From positions 17,122,001 to 17,186,000 of the forward strand of contig NC_092580.1 in the NCBI RefSeq assembly GCF_037975245.1: 64,000 bases of DNA, read 5' to 3'. The notes under the pieces were generated by a model. That model was given only the letters and a program-made list of their open reading frames with translations. It was not told the DNA's origin and searched no databases. The position numbers were made by a program, and so were the translations under genes. This document shows positions 59,164 to 64,000 of this stretch, piece after piece (the stretch's first letter is position 1; each line of letters begins with the position of its first letter). The DNA comes from Apostichopus japonicus. Lineage: Eukaryota; Echinodermata; Holothuroidea; Aspidochirotida; Stichopodidae.

Positions 59164-61824
59164 TTAAGCAGTAATAATTTTAGATTCACCATGGTGAAGG
59201 GTGAAAAAGTCATCTGGATTTTGGCCAAGGTTTTCCATCGCTTCTATGGCTTTTTTTGGTGGATCTAGATAAAACTGCATGGAAAATGAGAAGAGAAAGT
59301 AGCTGTTTAGAAACAGGAAGATTATTTTCATGTTTAAGAAGAAAAATGGTATAGATTAAAGGGAAACAATATACCATTATTTAGACCTCTGTATTACATA
59401 CTTTGCCACTTGAAACAAAATAATTTTCATTTGTTTGCAAATCCGTATAAATGTTAAACATTTCCCAAAGCTAAAAATATCCCATCCAAGTAAAGCATAC
59501 AATTTGGTTCTCTTTACAATTTTTTCACTTCTCTAGCAGACTTCAGGTTACAACTGTTCAGCTCATAGAGAAAGACAAGAACTTCAACAATATTGTCAAA
59601 AATGTGGTAATGAACAACTTTGTTGAACCTTAATTACCTCCAAATTGTTTCATGTTTACCATGGGTAATACTTTTCTGAAGGTCCAGAGCCAACCCCCCC
59701 CTCCCCAACCCCTCCCCCTACAGTGCCTAGTGACAGAAGATGCACTGTTGAAACTTGAATATGAGTGACTGTTTTAACTTCTAGCATATATATGGAATTG
59801 TAATGGTCAAGAATTTCTCTCCAACCAGCACTACTGCTGTTACAGGATATGTAGAGCAACGATAAACGATATCTAACAAACACTGGCAATTACCAAGTCA
59901 ATGAATTTATTTGCAATTCTAATGAACTTTGACAAGATACTGGATAAACCATCAGTAACCCATCCAACATTGATCCTTCTTCTGTTCATTCGTACTGCAA
60001 AATGTGAGAATGTCTCCACTGAGATGGGTTCTTTGAATACATTACCTCAGAACCCAGTCGGAAGGTTCCCCAATGAATACCAAGAGATTTCTGAGCTTTG
60101 ACGTCTATGTGGACCTTAGCAGCCTCTTCTGGGCTAATGTGAAAGGCTTTCTTGAACCACCTATAGCCACAATGGAGAGCAGAAGATATGATTAAGAGCT
60201 TTCAGTAAATGTTCTTCACTTTTTATTACTTTCCCATTTCCTTTTAATTGTTTCTCTAATGTACATTTAAAGCTTTAGGCAGCTGGTTTTGGTTTCACAA
60301 CCATGATCCACTTCCCAACCACAATCACTCACATTACGCTAATGCTACAGTATCATGTGCAAACAAAATGAAGTCTTTCCTCTCGTATCAAAGAGATAAA
60401 TTACAGGCTAATGAACCTTTGCAGTTGCAACAAAACCACATGTGATTTCTTATAACTGCACAGTAGCTTAAACACATCCGGTACGAGAAAAATTAAGTGC
60501 CCAGAGGTTAAAAGTACTGATATAATTTCTTTTATTATGTTTATTACATTACTCACAGTGGTTCGTAAGCTCCTATTGGTATAGCTGCCAGACTGAATGG
60601 TCCGTACCTATTACCGATTTCTTTGAAGCCTTTACAGTAGCCAGTATCTCCTGCAAAATAGAAACTAGCAGATGGACCTTTTATGACCCATGAACCCCAA
60701 AGGGTCTTACAGTAATCTCTGGCAGATCTTCTGGTCCAGTGTTGTGTTGGTGTAAATGCTATAAGTATCTCAGGATGGCTTTCCAAACAACTCTCCTGCC
60801 ACCAATCCATCTCGACCACATTCTCGCAACCCGTGTCACGAAACCACTGCTTGAGACCCAACGGAGCAAACCATCTCAAAGACTCTCCAAATCTCTCGTT
60901 GAGTGCTCGGACTGTATGTTCATCAAGATGATCAAAGTGGTTATGACTGGTAAAGACAGCATTGATTTCTGGAAGTTCCTCCACAGTCACTGGACAAGGT
61001 CGATACCTCTTTTTCCCTATAATTCCCTTTGGACCACAAGTCTGGCTAAAGATAGGGTCGGTTAGGAATGTGATACCATCAAACTGCACTAATGTTGAAG
61101 CATGGCCTATCCATACTACTCGAATGCTGCCTGGCGGCGGAGGTCGTTTCAGCTCTTCGTAGTTTACTTCTTTCACAGGAAGTGTAGTATCCAGCTCCTG
61201 GAAGGAAGAAAAGAGTACTATTAAAGGAGAACTAAGAAAATCCTTCAATAATAGGATGCAAGCATCTATCTTTGGCCATAAGACCAGGCTCCAGTAGCAT
61301 AGTGTAGTTCTATGAAATTATTTACCTAAAACACATTCTTTTGTGATTTTTAAGAATGTTAGTTTACTAGCTATCTCCAAGAAACTGATTTTTGTTGTGT
61401 TTGTCCAATCAAGGGTTGTTGCAACTTGTAGACAAGATTAATGGACACTTGATAAATTTTACAGTACATCACACATTAGTGTTTTTATTCTATGGAAAAA
61501 GAAATTCCTATGAAAGAGCTCAAAGGAACATTTGGTTGTGAATTTCTCAGACTAGACATTTTGTATCATTGGACATCAAAGTCGGCTACATAAATATCAA
61601 TGAAGTCTTCTCACCGATGCAGAAGGAAGGTTGATTTTACTTTTGTCAAAGAGAACCCACTTGAGGAACTTCTTCAATGTGTTATCCTCCCACGTGTCCC
61701 ATGGGTTTATGTATTGTCCGTTTTTAAAAATTGATTGAGTCACTGGTGCAGATTTGTCATTGGGTGATGATGAACCTTCTGCCTGGTGGTCAGTTTGTGA
61801 GGGTGGTATGCCGGCCTCTGCCAT
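59164..61824 (-). CDS. NAPEPLD: N-acyl-phosphatidylethanolamine-hydrolysing phospholipase D (complete, 358 aa)
   Basis: Coding exons in gene order: 61615-61824, 60557-61197, 60046-60160, 59164-59274. All introns are GT-AG, phases match, and the total is 1077 nt. The enzyme is a metallo-beta-lactamase-fold zinc hydrolase at membranes that cleaves N-acyl-phosphatidylethanolamine to N-acylethanolamines (including anandamide) and phosphatidic acid. Visible ligands: H155-N-H157-F-D159-H160 (the HxHxDH motif), H223 in TPTQHW, D254 in FAGDTGY and H349/H350 in TLHHGES; H313 lies in IHWGTF. WIGHAS near 99-104 is the conserved entry strand. The N-terminal 70 residues are disordered, then NPWDTW. Human NAPE-PLD is about 393 aa, the difference being at the N-terminus. 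An acceptor at about 61865 and a donor at 62494 suggest a non-coding first exon upstream. Confidence 0.96.
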
Positions 61825-61864
61825 GAATGCTACAGCCAGTTAAACAAGTGTCCACAATTAAAAT

Positions 61865-63837
61865 CTGTAGAGAGAAAATAAACATTCTGAATTTATATGT
61901 GTCTTGTGATATTTCTGTTTGGTGGAGGGTATAATACTGTATATGATGATGCTACTGTATGTTTGCAGGGCTCCTTAGGGCAGCTTTGTTAAGGTAATTT
62001 TCTAAATTGCACACAAATATGCTAGACAGATAAAGATTGGTTACATCTGTGGTCAACTTCCAAGTCTTGCTTTATGGCCACTTTTGAGCAACTCGCTGTC
62101 AATGGCAGAACCAGGGAGTAGGGGATTGCAGCAATCCCAATCTCCCGACTTTGCTCTGGTAAAACAATCCTAAAGCCCCTCTATTCCTTAAAACTTAATT
62201 TGCATGGGAGGGGGATGCACTTTATTACAGGCATGACTCCCCACTGTCCCACCTCCCTCCATTTGTTGCAATATTACGTTGATACTATATGGATGCAAAC
62301 ACAAGAGAAAGTGCATCTGCTGTATGATTCTGGCAAAAATACCACTTCTGATAGGCTAACTTTCAAGTTTGGCTGCCTTTGTTTCACTATATGCCACCTA
62401 ATACTAGTGTTTGGTATATATACAGTGATGTAACCTACTGTCTTAGGCAATACATTTTTTAACAAAGGGGAATCTGACAGGTACATATCTTACCCAAGTT
62501 GTGTATCAGTTTGGAAATGAAACTAAACACTGCACTGCCAGAAGAGTGCAAGGTGCATCAAGAGTTACCATACATCAGTCAAGGTTTCTACTTCATGGCC
62601 ATATAGGAATTGGGCCTAGCTTAGGCCTATTTGGAAACAACAATGTCTGGGCTAAGTTTGCCTAGGCCTCATTTTAGGTCTGGTTAGGCTACTGTACGTT
62701 CTTCAGCCTAAGGATGACTGACCATCATATGTTAGGTAGCCTTCGGAGCAACATAGATGATTTTCACAATTAAAGGCGGATTTTGGTTGGGAAGGAGGTC
62801 TAAACATTGCAAACCTTTGTTTCGCGTAACACATACCCATACAGTATACCTATATGCCTACGTTCATAATCCCTTTGACGGAAATGTCACATTCGGTCGG
62901 GTTCCACAGCAGAGCTCAGGCCTCCTTTGGTCGCACTGGTTTACAAAGTTACAACCATTTCACAAAAGCCTGGTGCATATTAACACCTATTGCAGATTTT
63001 GTTTACCACGCAATACATATCACATGTCACCTGCTATGACTTACTGTCGGAACTGATGTATTTTGTTATGGTTAACAGTACATTGTATAATGAGATCTAG
63101 GGCTACGCTTGATGACGTAACAAAGCGAAAAAACAGACCCCATGACCAATTTCTAAGGGACCAAATACGGAGATTGCTTCAAGGCTCCACTGTCACCGCT
63201 AAGAACACTACGCAGTAACTATTTGCCCCTGAACCCAGGAGGTGCTGATCAAGAGTAAAATATGTGTTTGGTGATGAAACTGATGAGGTTTAAATTTGTT
63301 AATGCTTTCATGTTTGACGGGGTACAGCTGGATCATCCTGGATGAATGAGATGGTATCTAGAAAACTTTTTTGACATTAGACCTTTCGAAACAAAATTCA
63401 TAAAATTAAACTTTTGACTTTTGTAACTCTACAAACATAGAAACGTGAGGAGACAGAGGCATGCAGTACAATTCCCACCCACCCATTCTAAAACAGTGCA
63501 ATGTATAGAGAACCAAAGACTTGACCTCACTGACAAGTAGGATCCTTTTTTTTCAATTTTCAAGAAGTTCAACATAGCTTGAGTTATAACTAGTATGTTG
63601 CTGCTGGTTACATATCATGTCTTTCTTTTTTTACTTTGAAAGTACGATTATGAGAAATAACATAAGTCATTCATTAAGATAGCCAATATATCTATTTCTG
63701 TCATTCACAGCACAACGACCATCTGTGGCACTTCCTCCGGAGGATTAGTCACCAGAATACCATAGATGTATGAAACATACACTTCTCTCTTTTAAATACA
63801 GAACAACTAAAACTTGGAGAAAAGAGAAACTTGAGCA
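61865..63837. other. 5' flank of NAPE-PLD and intergenic DNA
   Basis: Probably holds NAPE-PLD intron 1 and a non-coding exon whose donor (GTAAGA on the minus strand) is at 62492-62493. GGCCTAGGC-type words cluster at 62610-62720. No other gene recognised. Confidence 0.4.
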
Positions 63838-64000
63838 ATGCCAATCTTGGCAACCTGCAACTGTCTCAACATCTTCATCAATGAAGAACATTTTGACATG
63901 GTCTCAAAGAGATCACATAGAGAATTATATGTGGAATTACCATGGCAATACTTCCACCATGGTACTATCGCAAATGTTTCAATTAGATTAAAGTGCCAAC
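63838..64000 (+). CDS. Possible first coding exon of an unrecognised gene (partial, runs off right edge)
   Basis: A frame opens at ATG 63838 and stays open to the window end (54 codons), beginning MPILATCNCLNIFINEEHF and containing ELYVELPWQYFHHG. A TGA lies in frame just upstream (63832), and a splice acceptor-like TTTTAAATACAG ends at 63801, so this would be the exon where coding begins. The composition (Cys-x-Cys, aromatic and charged residues) looks protein-like rather than random. I do not recognise the family. Two other frames are open across parts of the same stretch, so the call is weak. Confidence 0.35.
   Translation, partial: MPILATCNCLNIFINEEHFDMVSKRSHRELYVELPWQYFHHGTIANVSIRLKCQ

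Overview
The window is nuclear DNA from an animal. The genes are split by GT-AG introns, intergenic DNA is AT-rich, and there are microsatellites, a non-LTR retrotransposon tail, a Ty3/Gypsy relic, a tRNA-derived SINE and inverted-repeat (MITE-like) elements. The gene set is metazoan. Many GGCCTAGGC-type words near gene starts, and the SINE with a tetranucleotide tail, remind me of invertebrate deuterostome genomes, probably an echinoderm. That placement is an inference from texture, not a proven assignment.

Layout, left to right. (1) 1403-2215, minus: the first two coding exons of a nucleostemin (GNL3)-type GTPase that runs off the left edge. A 5'-truncated LINE sits in its second intron. 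(2) 3773-17144, minus: a 15-exon gene of about 1595 residues. It combines a non-RCC1 N-terminal region, an alpha-helical solenoid, a seven-bladed RCC1 propeller, a second helical segment and a C-terminal Cys/His knuckle. All exon phases close. (3) 20375-23454, plus: a complete five-exon IMMP2L, the mitochondrial inner-membrane peptidase subunit 2. (4) 23455-31439: a gene-poor stretch with a tRNA-derived SINE and a foldback element. (5) 31440-40009, minus: an 11-exon SNX-BAR sorting nexin with a long acidic N-terminus. (6) 40780-44600, minus: a decayed Ty3/Gypsy element with a clear 3' LTR, a broken integrase, and a gag zinc knuckle joined in frame to RNase H with nearly all of reverse transcriptase missing. 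(7) 45746-46610: an 865-bp element with long terminal inverted repeats and an exact 10-bp flanking direct repeat. (8) 47411-50406, plus: a four-exon gene with an N-terminal nuclear-localisation-type region and a C-terminal death-fold-like domain. (9) 50407-59163: no gene seen. (10) 59164-61824, minus: a complete four-exon NAPE-PLD with all metal ligands present. (11) 63838-64000, plus: a possible first coding exon of an unrecognised gene leaving the right edge.

The genes do not form a pathway. They are housekeeping and trafficking genes: ribosome biogenesis, mitochondrial protein maturation, endosomal sorting and N-acylethanolamine synthesis. The least ordinary items are the RCC1 gene (2), whose propeller is inserted in a HOPS/HPS-like solenoid frame and which may be a Claret/GLO-4-type Rab32/38 exchange factor; the in-frame RT-deleted Gypsy ORF; and the placement of a Gypsy LTR about 770 bp upstream of, and in the same orientation as, the sorting nexin.
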